From Tubiluchus corallicola (taxonomy: Eukaryota > Priapulida > Priapulimorpha > Priapulimorphida > Tubiluchidae), in the NCBI GenBank assembly GCA_030141605.1, contig JAQGDQ010000040.1, positions 838,501-902,500 of the forward strand: 64,000 bases of DNA, given 5' to 3'. Made by a program: the position numbers and the translations under genes. Positions 40,844 through 49,666 of the stretch are shown here, in pieces. Below the pieces are notes generated by a model. The model searched no databases. It had not been told where the DNA came from and saw nothing but the letters and a program-made list of their open reading frames with translations. Each line of letters starts with the position of its first letter. Position 1 is the first letter of the stretch.

Positions 40844-41083
40844 ACTATTGTAATAGGTTTTACTATTTATTCTCCTGTGGTATTTCTTTTATAAATTCTC
40901 CATGTTCGTATAACCTTACCTTTAAGCCATACCTAAAAGTAGTGTCGTTACTGTTTAACTTCAAAACTTATTGGACAAATTGATGCTTAAAGTTAAGAGA
41001 TAGTTTTATAATTCAAATTCTCTTTTTTATGGTGATGATAATTCACTGTTGACTTGTTGGAAACTCGCAGAGTTTTCAATAAA

Positions 41084-42064
41084 TCAAAAGTGATACACTG
41101 CGATTTTCTGATTCCTTTTTCTTCTTTCATTTAGCGTTTTTATTTTAATGTTTTCACGATTGCCCAGTAACTGTTTTTGCCTTCCAAAATACACGTCGGC
41201 AGGTGTAACATTCTTGAGTGATTCATGATACCGGTGGTTGTTGTAATTATATACAAACTCCTGTAGAACCGTCATTAGTTCATCAGGAAAGTAGTAGTTA
41301 TCCAACTTTACCTGATTTTTCATGGTGCGGTGGTAACGCTCAATTTTCCCTTGTGTTTGAGGGTGGTATGGGGCTACACGTAAATGTCCCATTTTGGTAT
41401 CTTTTAAAAAGCTTTGAAACTCGTTTGATATGTAGCACGCTCCATTATCGGAGAGTAACCTGGGACAATCGCCTGCAGGTATTTTGGCCGTATGTAAAGC
41501 CTTTTGAATAACATGCTTGGCATCGGCCGACTCAATGCTTTGGCAAAGCTCCCAGGTGACGATATAACTTGAATAATCGTCCATTACGGTAGCCAAATAA
41601 TACCAGCCCCATCCAATGATTTTAAAGTAGGTAAAATCGGTTTGCCATTGCTGGTGCACACGCGTGGTCTTATCTTTAAACTCATCGGATGCAGCCATTA
41701 AAATCCACGCAGGAGATGTGATTAGCACTTGCTCTTTGAGAATCCGATATACGCTGGATTCGCTGATAAACCACTTTTGATGGTCGGTGATGTGGTGGGC
41801 TAGTTCCCTAGGCGATAAATCTGTACGTTCCAAAGCGGTGTCTAAAACCAGTTCTCGTTCTTTGTTGGATATCTTGTCCCAGAACTTTTTGCGTTTTACC
41901 GGCTTGGGCTTGAGTGCATCATATCCTCCCTCAAGGAAGCGCTTGTACCACTCGTAAAAGGTACTTCGGCTGATGTCAAGCTCTTCAAGTGTGCGCTTAA
42001 CTCCGAATTCCGAATCTTGAACAATACAGATAATTTCCATCTTTTCACTGGCGCTTCGTCTCAT
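41084..42064 (-). CDS. IS3-family transposase OrfB (DDE integrase domain)
   Basis: Integrase-core transposase. HTH region at the start (EELDISRSTFYEWYKRFLEG), then the rve domain: first aspartate in WQTDFTYFKIIGWGWYYLAT, second in LLSDNGACYISNEF, glutamate in TQGKIERYHRTMKNQ. 326 residues, apparently intact. The OrfB frame stays open upstream into the end of orfA, so a -1 frameshift fusion OrfAB is possible; an A-run (AAAAAAG) lies near 42100. Confidence 0.92.
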   Translation of the reverse strand: MRRSASEKMEIICIVQDSEFGVKRTLEELDISRSTFYEWYKRFLEGGYDALKPKPVKRKKFWDKISNKERELVLDTALERTDLSPRELAHHITDHQKWFISESSVYRILKEQVLITSPAWILMAASDEFKDKTTRVHQQWQTDFTYFKIIGWGWYYLATVMDDYSSYIVTWELCQSIESADAKHVIQKALHTAKIPAGDCPRLLSDNGACYISNEFQSFLKDTKMGHLRVAPYHPQTQGKIERYHRTMKNQVKLDNYYFPDELMTVLQEFVYNYNNHRYHESLKNVTPADVYFGRQKQLLGNRENIKIKTLNERRKRNQKIAVYHF

Positions 42065-42099
42065 ATATTTATAAGTTACACGGTTCCAGTTAAGCTTTT

Positions 42100-42426
42100 T
42101 TAAAGCATGCGTACTTCCAAACTCAGCTCTGCTACAAACTGCTTTAGGTCGTGGTTCTCGTTCTTTAAACCGTTTACTTCGCCCGATGTAGCTTCCCGTT
42201 TAATGTCACCTGCAAGACGTTTTTTGCCAGCTTCCATAAAACCTTTACTCCACTTGTAATAAAGATTCGCGTTGATGCCTTCTTTTAGGCATAACTCGGC
42301 AATGCTATATTCGCCACGCATGCCCTCTAGTACAATCCTGATTTTTTCTTCAGCTGAATACTTCTTCCTCGTGTGTCTCTTAATCTCTTTTACCTTTTGT
42401 TCGGCAGTCTGTTTTTTTGCCTTCAT
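42100..42426 (-). CDS. IS3-family transposase OrfA (HTH)
   Basis: 108 residues: RKKYSAEEKIRIVLEGMRGE, then SIAELCLKEGINANLYYKWS, the helix-turn-helix that binds the element's ends, and a leucine-zipper-like end (LKNENHDLKQFVAELSLEV). It precedes orfB by 35 bases. Confidence 0.92.
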   Translation of the reverse strand: MKAKKQTAEQKVKEIKRHTRKKYSAEEKIRIVLEGMRGEYSIAELCLKEGINANLYYKWSKGFMEAGKKRLAGDIKREATSGEVNGLKNENHDLKQFVAELSLEVRML

Positions 42427-42609
42427 CTTACTCGTTTTTATTGGTTATAATTTAAGAAATGTCTCTCTTAATTTTTAAACCAATTTGTCCGAATTAAGCT
42501 GAAGATTTACACGTGGTTCAGTGCCGCTGGTCTCTCTTCAGCTCTTGTGGCTGCAACTCAATTTAGGTAAGCTGCCCTTTTAGGGTGGTTTACTTTTTTT
42601 TGTGTATTC

Positions 42610-42880
42610 GAAAATAATCCTACATACACGGAAAAGTATTTTACAAAAGCGGAAAGACTGTTGTCATTACGGGACAACAATTTTATAAACACGGAAAACA
42701 ATCCGAAATAGACGGCAAAATGTCCGGCACTGGTAAAAATATTGTTGACATTAACGGACAAATATTTGACGTTATAAGTTAAGCACTCGACACAAGCGGA
42801 AACATATCCGACACAGGTAAATGAAAATCTGACAGAGGCGGAAGCATAGTTGACACAGGCGGAAAAACTTGAGGCGGTAG
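42610..42880 (-). repeat. Degenerate 21-bp tandem repeat coding a heptad
   Basis: Units begin with GGAAAA-like sequence and recur at 21 bases, with a few of 15, 18, 24 or 42; all spacings are multiples of three. On the minus strand this keeps an open frame with a seven-residue pattern (ASACVNY, LSVNVNN, FSVYVGL). The units are strongly diverged. Confidence 0.6.
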
Positions 42881-42899
42881 TGGTATTCCCCACCGCACA

Positions 42900-43031
42900 T
42901 AGGGGTTTGTCACATTTTTTGTCCAACCCTGGTTTGGCACATTTGCAAAAGCACGCACCCTTCGGGATGCACTAACTTTTGCAAAAGAGCCAAACGCCGA
43001 CACACAAAACAAAAAATCCGCCAAACCCCTA
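42900..43031. repeat. 132-bp nested palindrome with UUCG-type loop
   Basis: Outer arms TAGGGGTTTG (42900-42909) and CAAACCCCTA (43022-43031) match exactly. Further in, ATTTTTTGT pairs with ACAAAAAAT, GTTTGGC with GCCAAAC, and TTTGCAAAAG with CTTTTGCAAA. The tip is CCCTTCGGG-like. It could be a miniature transposable element, a structured RNA or an attC-like recombination site. Confidence 0.6.
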
Positions 43032-43470
43032 TTTTAGCCCGCAGTAAAATAAACCAAAAAAAGAGCCCCGAAAAATCCCGCTTTGCGGGGTGGCCTGTCT
43101 GCCGAACAGGCAGGAAAATCTGACGGCGGTGTCCGCCGTTCCGCCCTCTTTGATGGAAAATCCGGTTGATGATGCCGACCGATGGTCGCCCCTGATGGAA
43201 AATGAACCATCCTCCCGAAAAAACGGGACAAGTTGTTTCGCCCTGTTGATGAAGCTTTCAGGCTTTCAGCCTTCCTTGTCCACCTGCTCAGCGGATAAAA
43301 CGGCTGGCAAGCCATCCTGTTCGGATGACAAGCCTGACGGGTTGACCAGACCGAACCAGCTTACCGATGTCCTGACGGTTTCAACCGGACGAATGTCCGA
43401 ACCCCAAGCTGACGACTCAACACGCTCCGACGCTCGGTTGACGCAGACCGCCAACGCATCCAGACAGGCT

Positions 43471-43494
43471 GACGAAAATTTGACAATTTTCGTC
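43471..43494. repeat. Perfect 10-bp hairpin
   Basis: GACGAAAATT and AATTTTCGTC around loop TGAC. Confidence 0.6.
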
Positions 43495-43565
43495 ATTATG
43501 TTGATAACTAAGGTTTTTAGTGAATTTTTTGTTGAAAAAACGTTCGAACTTCGTTCAGAAGTTTG

Positions 43566-43603
43566 CGACATAACAAGACAACCTGCTCTTAGTAGGTTGT
43601 CTT
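43566..43603 (-). repeat. Inverted copy of the tRNA-Pro hairpin (island right border)
   Basis: The 38 bases are identical to the complement of the tRNA-linked hairpin, including its asymmetric loop (GCTCTTAGT here, ACTAAGAGC there). Beyond 43603 the match stops. Confidence 0.85.
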
Positions 43604-43749
43604 ACCAATATCGCAAATCTCTGAGCAAAACTCAAGCCTTCTCTCAACAACAAGTTCACAAAAAAAATCTTAACTTCCACTTTAGAATAGAATAAGATTA
43701 CCGGTATAGCCACAGCTCATCTAGAATTAATGCGACACTTGCTACTACT

Positions 43750-44326
43750 GGATGAAGTTTAAAAAGGATGATGGAGAAGTGGAGTTGCATGTAACATTTA
43801 CAGAAGCTAAGTCACAGGTACTGTAATAGTGAGTACTTCGACTAAAGGAGAATATGCTGGTGGTCTGATAGGGTGTTTTCATGGGGGAACTATTGAGGAT
43901 AGTTGTGCCACAGGCAATGTAGAAGAGCCACTACGTGTAGGAGCATTTTTTTGGCGTCTAGACCAGGGTGATACCCTCGTAAAAAGGTGTTACGCTATAG
44001 GTAAGGTTACAGGAGATGTTGATGATTCCACAGGAGGGCTTGAAGGCAGTCAATGGAAAGACAATACTAGTAAAATAGTTACTGAGATATGACCAGTGCG
44101 GAGCAGGGCGGCAGATCCAGCACAAGGAACAACAGATATTTCTGCTGCGGCTAATCTAGAAGAGATAGGGGGCCAATACTAAGACACAGGCCAAGATCCT
44201 GATCTTGCAGTTTTCACTAACTGGAGTTTTGGCGATGATGATGACACTTCCTGGGATTGGTGCACAATGGGCAGAGGCCTTTTTTCTGCTAGCAAAATAA
44301 TAATTAAGAAAAAAGAAACAAAATAA
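43750..44326 (+). pseudogene. GLUG-repeat surface protein remnant
   Basis: Broken frames encode pieces of a GLUG-motif protein: EYAGGLIGCFHGGTIEDSCA followed by TGNVEEP, and VKRCYAIGKVTGDVDDSTGG, the repeating unit of large bacterial adhesins. In another frame the end reads NWSFGDDDDTSWDWCTMGRG, the usual close of such a repeat array, and stops at 44324-44326. Internal stop codons separate the pieces. Signal peptide and most repeats are missing. Confidence 0.6.
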
Positions 44327-44332
44327 TACTAT

Positions 44333-44367
44333 AAGCCTGTGCTGCAGACAAAGGCACAGGCTTTTTT
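44333..44367 (+). terminator. Rho-independent terminator after the GLUG remnant
   Basis: Stem AAGCCTGTGC / GCACAGGCTT (44333-44342 and 44354-44363) followed by TTTTTT. It still marks the end of the former gene. Confidence 0.85.
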
Positions 44368-44478
44368 ATCTCTATTAGAAAAAATGCCAAATACAGCTTA
44401 AAAAAACTATTTTTAAACTGTACTTGGCATTACCTATAACTTATTCTTAGATTCTATCTAAAAATAAAACAGAAAACA

Positions 44479-44820
44479 TTAACCATTGTTATTTTGTGCC
44501 AAATAGATACCGTAAGCATGAGGTAAACTTCCAAGCATATCACAAAAATTTGTGGCAATTCTATCATACTCCTTTATATCTGGACTTTGTTGACTAACTC
44601 TTATAGCCCTTATTACACGCATAAACCTTCTAGCAAGACCAGGTATGGGTTGATAATTACCCTCATTCCTATCTCTTAAATATGTTATACATGCAGTTGC
44701 AAGATAACTGCCTGCTTGCTGAAAATCACCAGGTATGCTTAAATGATAATAAATGTTATAACTATCCACGTAGTTCACATACTCATCATTATAATAATTT
44801 AATATCTCTTCTACAGTCAT
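44479..44820 (-). CDS. Unknown 113-residue protein, second gene of a pair
   Basis: No family recognised. Soluble and helical, rich in tyrosine and asparagine (MTVEEILNYYNDEYVNYVDS); ends with LAQNNNG. No signal peptide. It follows the 275-residue gene by 175 bases on the same strand, and both are low in GC, so they look like an acquired two-gene unit. Confidence 0.6.
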   Translation of the reverse strand: MTVEEILNYYNDEYVNYVDSYNIYYHLSIPGDFQQAGSYLATACITYLRDRNEGNYQPIPGLARRFMRVIRAIRVSQQSPDIKEYDRIATNFCDMLGSLPHAYGIYLAQNNNG

Positions 44821-44995
44821 CTTTAACTTATTTAACTTAACATGTAATAAATTAGTTAGTAGTGCAGTAAAATACTTCTCAACACTTTCCCACTTATAAA
44901 AATTATATTACTCCTACACTAAAAAAATAAGGGTGAAGTTTTAATAAAAAACTTGTTAACTCTACCCCTAACTTTATTTACTAGTATACGCACTT

Positions 44996-45823
44996 TTAAA
45001 TATGTTCTAGCTCGATATCTGCTACTAATTTATGAGCATTATCTCCTAGCTTCTCCCTTACACGGGAGTTTAAATCTTCATTATACACATCCATATTTAA
45101 ACTTCCTGTTTGCATACACTTTTTTATATGCATTTTAGAAGAGTCATATTTGAAAAATAGAACTTGTGTTATCTTCTCGCTATAATTGAAGTGAAAGGTT
45201 CCTGTTTTCATAACAGGAACTCCTCCATGGTCGTTTGCTGAGACTATTTGAAAAGCACTTCTATTTTGATTATTAGGCTCTTCGTGACTAAATATCCTTA
45301 GCCTATGGTCGTCTTTGGGAAGACTTTTAAGGGCATCTACAGCGGCCATCGCTATTGCTAACTCATTTCCGGTAAGAGCAGCTTCTAATATTTTCACAAC
45401 TGTCTCGTCCATAGAAAGCCCCTTACCTTTCCTTGAAAATGTAGTGAACTCAGAGTCCTGAATAACCCATCCTAATATTCCTAATATCTTTGTATATCTT
45501 TTGTACCAGTTGATAGGCTCTATTTTTTGATCATAAATATTATTTGCTGCTAACTGGGAAAAGAGAACACAGTCCTCTACAGTTTTTTTATTCTTTTCAC
45601 TTATATCTTTTGTAAAGGACACAATACTTTTACCAGTTATAGAGGCTGAAGGTTCCTTAGCTAATGCTGCTTTCAAAGGTCTGGGTCTCCTAGGCAGTGA
45701 ATCTATTAAATGATGCGCCGATAATTGAATATTGTCCAATTGCTCAGAAAATAAAACTGAAGTGCTTTTTGTTTTCATAATTATTCTTTTAAAGAAATTA
45801 TTAATTAAGATAGTTATTTTCAT
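44996..45823 (-). CDS. Unknown 275-residue protein, first gene of a pair
   Basis: No family recognised. Two starts are possible: ATG 45823 (hydrophobic MKITILINNFFKRII) or ATG 45778 (MKTKSTSVLFSEQLDNIQLS); the second gives a more ordinary beginning. The C-terminal half has a well-structured look with alternating strands (GGVPVMKTGTFHFNYSEKIT, QVLFFKYDSSKMHIKKC), and the middle holds a helix ALTGNELAIAMAAVDALKSL. No transmembrane segment if the second start is used. Confidence 0.6.
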   Translation of the reverse strand: MKITILINNFFKRIIMKTKSTSVLFSEQLDNIQLSAHHLIDSLPRRPRPLKAALAKEPSASITGKSIVSFTKDISEKNKKTVEDCVLFSQLAANNIYDQKIEPINWYKRYTKILGILGWVIQDSEFTTFSRKGKGLSMDETVVKILEAALTGNELAIAMAAVDALKSLPKDDHRLRIFSHEEPNNQNRSAFQIVSANDHGGVPVMKTGTFHFNYSEKITQVLFFKYDSSKMHIKKCMQTGSLNMDVYNEDLNSRVREKLGDNAHKLVADIELEHI

Positions 45824-46527
45824 TTAAGAAAAACAAAAAATAAAAAAATAAAAAAACATAAGAAATATTAGGAAATAGAAATTTTCATACAATTGAAGCC
45901 TCTTTCAAAGAACCTCCGACATACCTCAAAACCGTCCTCAAAAGCTATTACAGCTTTTGGCATGACTTAAACCGACCCCCTTTATTCTTGTTTTGACACA
46001 AAAGAGTCAAAAATCAAGTCTGTAAATGCTTTTGATGAAAGTCTACGCTGCCGGCTTTACTATCATCTCAAAAACCAATTTCTGGTAAAAGGCCCAGATA
46101 GAGAGAAGATTTTTCACCCCGCCTTTCGCTGTTTTTCTATCAAAACCCTTTAAGGGCAGTTTTTTCTGTTTCGCGGAGTTTGTAAGTTCATCTTGATTTT
46201 GACTTGACGATTTTCCTATCATAATCTGCAGGGTTTTGCACGGAAGCTGCAATAGTCCTTGCTTTAGGGCACTATAATTTGTCAAGTCTTCAGCTTTATA
46301 TTGATGATGTTGAATGAGTTAAGTTTAATTTAAGGAGCAACTAATTAAAAAAAACAAAACTCCTGGAAAAGTTCATGGCACATAGAATCTTACCACATCT
46401 TTTGTCTAATCCGAAACTGATACAAAACTAATCTACCCGAATACTCATACTGCTCAACTGACACTAACCGACATCCCATCTTTGCAGATTGACAAAAACT
46501 TAACCATCTCTGTACTGTAACCTGCCA
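45824..46527. other. Intergenic gap with dispersed repeat copy 1
   Basis: Apart from the repeat at 46128-46329 no feature was recognised. An 80-codon minus frame (46043-46285) overlaps the repeat and is treated as part of it. Confidence 0.4.
46128..46329. repeat. Dispersed ~200-bp repeat, copy 1
   Basis: Shares long identical strings with 59505-59707, for example GATTTTCCTATCATAATCTG and GGTTTTGCACGGAAG, and similar sequence over about 200 bases. On the minus strand both copies read LPCKTLQIMIGKS, so the repeat may derive from a gene, perhaps of a transposon. Confidence 0.75.
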
Positions 46528-49500
46528 CTACCTCTTTACTAACACAACGGGTAACACTACTGCAATAGTAAAGATGGAAAATACAAGACCCCCTATAGTT
46601 CCTGTAGCAAGAGCCTTCCACAAAACATCGCTTCCTCCCAATAAAAATGGTATAAATCCAACTATGGTTGACAAAACGGTAATCAAAATTGGGGTTATCA
46701 TTTTATTCCATGCTTTCAGGTACCTTCTCTTTTCATTTTTGCAATACTGTAAGTTATTAAAGGCATTGGTAAAATAGATTATGGCATTTACCGTGATTCC
46801 TCCCAGCAGAACAAATGAAGCGTATCCCCCCTGATCAAAATTCACATTAAAAATATGGAATACCAGAAATACACCAATATATGAAAAAGGTATTATCATT
46901 ATAACCCAGAGCGCCTGTTTAAGTGACTCGAAAAGTATTGAAGTAATAAAGAATATAGTTAATATAATCAGTGAAATTACAAATAACCAGGCCTTGCTCT
47001 CTTTAGCAGGTTTCTTAAACTTGTTCCCTGCGGAAAACCCCGAGGGGCAAATACTGTTTATTAATCTGATCTGTTCTTTTTCATACTGCTTTGCTATTGA
47101 GGCTGAGCCCATAAAATCAAAGCTTAAAAAGAGCTGATACTGCTGATTGTATCTTACAATATCAACTGGTGAAATTTCTTTTCTTATGTGGCCATGCTTA
47201 ATAAGTCTTGTGTACTTTTCTCCAAAAAAGCCGGCTTCATTCATAAACCGGTAGGGATCGTTATCCTTTTTGTTAGCACTCAAGTAGTGCTTTGTTAAGA
47301 CAGTATCAGGTTTAAAAGACCCAATATAAAGAGGTGCTCCGGTTTTCTTTGCAATTGAGTTTACTATTTCTTTTTTTATTAAAGGGTGATTGATGTTAAG
47401 ACTATCATTGAAATGAAATACACTTTGGCTTTGAGATTCTCTGATATTGAAGAAGGAGTGTTTTGAATGTATTGATACGTTTCTCACTCTGGGGTTTGAT
47501 TGCAGTCTGGCCTTACTCTCTTTTGCTATCTTTGTCAGCTCTTCAAAATTATATCCATAAAGGTAAAACCCCCATAACTTATTGCTCTTACTAACCTCAT
47601 GTGTTACCTGGGTGTTTAACTCTTCAAATGAAAGCATCCAGTCGGTTCCACCCGCATATTTATTTAAATAACCGGCACACTCATCAAGAACTAATAACGG
47701 TAATATTGGATCACTTCTCTCTTCAAATGAAATACCTACATAAGCTTTTTTATTTTGTGTAACTTCAACCTCTATATTTTTAATCCCCTTAATTCCTAAT
47801 AAAAAGCTTTCCAGGCCTTCAACCTGAGTGTTTAAATTTTTAAAACTATACTCCTTTTGAGAGTTGCCGGATATAGTAAGTTTTTTCTCACGGTGAATAC
47901 TTGTTTTGTAGTTACCAATAGCGTTTTCGACAAACGGGCGAAGAAAACCACCTGTTGCTTTATCAATAAAAGGACGAATTTTTTCTGAGAAGAATGGGTT
48001 TGAAAATATTTTATTGTAGTATTCGCAGTACCTGATGTTTTCGTTAAGATGTGATGGTAATCTAAAAAATGGAGTGCCGAATGCCAGTATATATACAATG
48101 ATAATTAGCCGTTTGTGTTTAACAGCCAGGTCAATGTATTTTGAGTATAGATAGTTAAACCTGGCAACCCTGCTTAACTTTAAATGGTTTTTTGATTTTG
48201 CTGCATTAAATGGAAATTTCTGAATAAGTGCCGGGATAAAGAAAAGGGCACTAAAGAATGATATACTCAGGTTAATTATAATTACTAAAGCAAAATCATA
48301 CCAGAAAGACTCTATTTGTGTGGGCACAATATTAATTGTGTACAGAGCTCCTACTGTTGTTAATGTTGCGGTAAATAGCGGCAGAATTATCTTCTTTTCC
48401 GAGCTTTTTTTCAGATAATCAATTACAATAATACTGTTGTCTATGATCATCCCCAGGGAAATAGTTATACCGGACATGGTATAAAAGTGAATTTCCATAC
48501 CTAGCAAGTAATAGGCTAAAAAACAAATGCTTATGTTTACCAGGAGGCTGATTCCAATTAAAAATATGTAATTGCGGTCACGATAAATTAACCAAACTGA
48601 TGCTATTAATAGTATTACTGTTAAGAGAGTACGGTAGCTTATATTTCTAATCTCTCTCTTTACATAGGTTGTGGAGTCTGTAACCAGGTGAATGTTTAAG
48701 CCATTGGGTAGTGAGCTGCTAAGGGCCTGCATCTCATTTTTTATCTGTGAGGCTACTTTGATATGGTTCTGTTTCTCCTCGGCAAGCAACCTTATGTATA
48801 TATTATTAATGCCATTTACTCTGTAACGACTGTTGATTTTACTGTTTTGCTGTTTTACTGATATAACATCGGAAAGAGTAACAATGTGATCGTTAAGCGT
48901 TTTAACCGGTATTTTGTTGGCATTAATACTTCTGTCATGACTTGAAGAGAACCTAACTGTGTATAAGCCTGTGTTTGTCTGGTCTGATATTTTAACTCCG
49001 CTAATTTCTGTTATATTGCTATAATTCCTAATTGCCTGTAATATATCCTGGTTACTTAGTTTAAGTTTTGCTGCCTTATCGGAGTCAATTAAGAAATGTA
49101 TCTCTTTAGAATACACCCCTTCCAGCAGCACCTCTTTCAGCCCGTTTATACTTAGCATATCCGGGATTAAGCTATTGGTAACGATCTTATTGATTTCATT
49201 AGCTCCTTTATTGCCCTCCACCCTGTATACCATGATTGCCTTATTGCTCCGGCCTTTATGAGCTACGACACCTATCTCAGGGAAGTTAACGCCTTCTGGA
49301 AAATGTTTCCAGGCCTGCCTGATTGCCAGGCTTAATTTTAGTTTAAACTTTTCAACATTTGTGTATTTATCCAGTTTCAATGTGATTTGTCCTCTGCCTG
49401 TTTTACTCTCGCTTGTAATTTCAGCTACCCCGCTTAACGATGCTGCAATTCCTTCAAGTTTTGAGGTTATATTATTTTCGATGTTGTAGGGTGAGGCTCC

Positions 49501-49659
49501 TGGTGAGTAGTAGCTTATATAGATGTTGCTATTACTACTTTCAGGATTTAACTTCACATTAAGGAGAGGAGATATGAAAATACCGGCTAATGCAAACAGA
49601 GTAAAAAATACAATAACTTTAAATTCACTAAACTTCAGATTAGAGTTGTTTGTGAACAT
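46528..49659 (-). CDS. RND-family permease 2 (AcrB/MMPL type)
   Basis: Inner-membrane pump of the resistance-nodulation-division superfamily, about 12 transmembrane helices in two halves (first TM near residues 10-28, then large periplasmic loop 40-330, helices 335-500, second loop, helices 870-1040). The proton-relay TM4 reads GMIIDNSIIVID: the first acidic residue of the usual DD pair is kept, the second is asparagine. 1043 residues, full length. It starts seven bases after permease 1 and is only distantly similar to it. The periplasmic loops differ from those of drug pumps, so the substrate is open. Confidence 0.88.
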   Translation of the reverse strand: MFTNNSNLKFSEFKVIVFFTLFALAGIFISPLLNVKLNPESSNSNIYISYYSPGASPYNIENNITSKLEGIAASLSGVAEITSESKTGRGQITLKLDKYTNVEKFKLKLSLAIRQAWKHFPEGVNFPEIGVVAHKGRSNKAIMVYRVEGNKGANEINKIVTNSLIPDMLSINGLKEVLLEGVYSKEIHFLIDSDKAAKLKLSNQDILQAIRNYSNITEISGVKISDQTNTGLYTVRFSSSHDRSINANKIPVKTLNDHIVTLSDVISVKQQNSKINSRYRVNGINNIYIRLLAEEKQNHIKVASQIKNEMQALSSSLPNGLNIHLVTDSTTYVKREIRNISYRTLLTVILLIASVWLIYRDRNYIFLIGISLLVNISICFLAYYLLGMEIHFYTMSGITISLGMIIDNSIIVIDYLKKSSEKKIILPLFTATLTTVGALYTINIVPTQIESFWYDFALVIIINLSISFFSALFFIPALIQKFPFNAAKSKNHLKLSRVARFNYLYSKYIDLAVKHKRLIIIVYILAFGTPFFRLPSHLNENIRYCEYYNKIFSNPFFSEKIRPFIDKATGGFLRPFVENAIGNYKTSIHREKKLTISGNSQKEYSFKNLNTQVEGLESFLLGIKGIKNIEVEVTQNKKAYVGISFEERSDPILPLLVLDECAGYLNKYAGGTDWMLSFEELNTQVTHEVSKSNKLWGFYLYGYNFEELTKIAKESKARLQSNPRVRNVSIHSKHSFFNIRESQSQSVFHFNDSLNINHPLIKKEIVNSIAKKTGAPLYIGSFKPDTVLTKHYLSANKKDNDPYRFMNEAGFFGEKYTRLIKHGHIRKEISPVDIVRYNQQYQLFLSFDFMGSASIAKQYEKEQIRLINSICPSGFSAGNKFKKPAKESKAWLFVISLIILTIFFITSILFESLKQALWVIMIIPFSYIGVFLVFHIFNVNFDQGGYASFVLLGGITVNAIIYFTNAFNNLQYCKNEKRRYLKAWNKMITPILITVLSTIVGFIPFLLGGSDVLWKALATGTIGGLVFSIFTIAVVLPVVLVKR

Positions 49660-49666
49660 AGCTGTT

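Larger units (their letters stand above)
40971..42490 (-). mobile_element. IS3-family insertion sequence
   Basis: About 1.52 kb. The ends are imperfect inverted repeats: TTGGACAAATTG at 40971 and CAATTTGTCC at 42481-42490, extended by AAGAGA-rich matches on both sides (about 35 bases in all). The element carries orfA and orfB on the minus strand. No clear target duplication was found. Confidence 0.85.
38363..43603. mobile_element. Putative decayed genomic island at tRNA-Pro
   Basis: The interval is bounded by a tRNA-linked hairpin and an inverted 38-bp copy of it. Its content is accessory: a Cro/CI regulator, a type III methyltransferase remnant, an IS256 end, an IS3 element, repeats and GC-richer non-coding DNA. 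No integrase is present, so the insertion mechanism is inferred only from the borders. Confidence 0.45.
42491..43828. other. Right part of the island: repeats and non-coding DNA
   Basis: Holds, in order, a 9-bp hairpin (AGCTGAAGA / TCTTCAGCT, 42497-42543), the 21-bp degenerate repeat, the 132-bp nested palindrome, a GC-richer stretch (about 43034-43480) and the inverted border hairpin at 43566. No gene is supported. Confidence 0.5.

Noticed and set aside
42610-42880. CRISPR array
   Set aside because: Units are degenerate, adjacent and of 21 bases without spacers; no cas genes.
42779-43024. 81-codon minus frame with PPVSTMLPPLS pattern
   Set aside because: It is another frame of the 21-bp repeat and half of it lies in the nested palindrome.
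43090-43695. 201-codon plus-strand frame in the GC-rich stretch
   Set aside because: No family likeness, no promoter or start signal, runs through the border hairpin; composition explains the open frame.
46043-46285. 80-codon minus frame
   Set aside because: Covers the dispersed repeat whose second copy is interrupted by a stop; kept as repeat, not as a gene.
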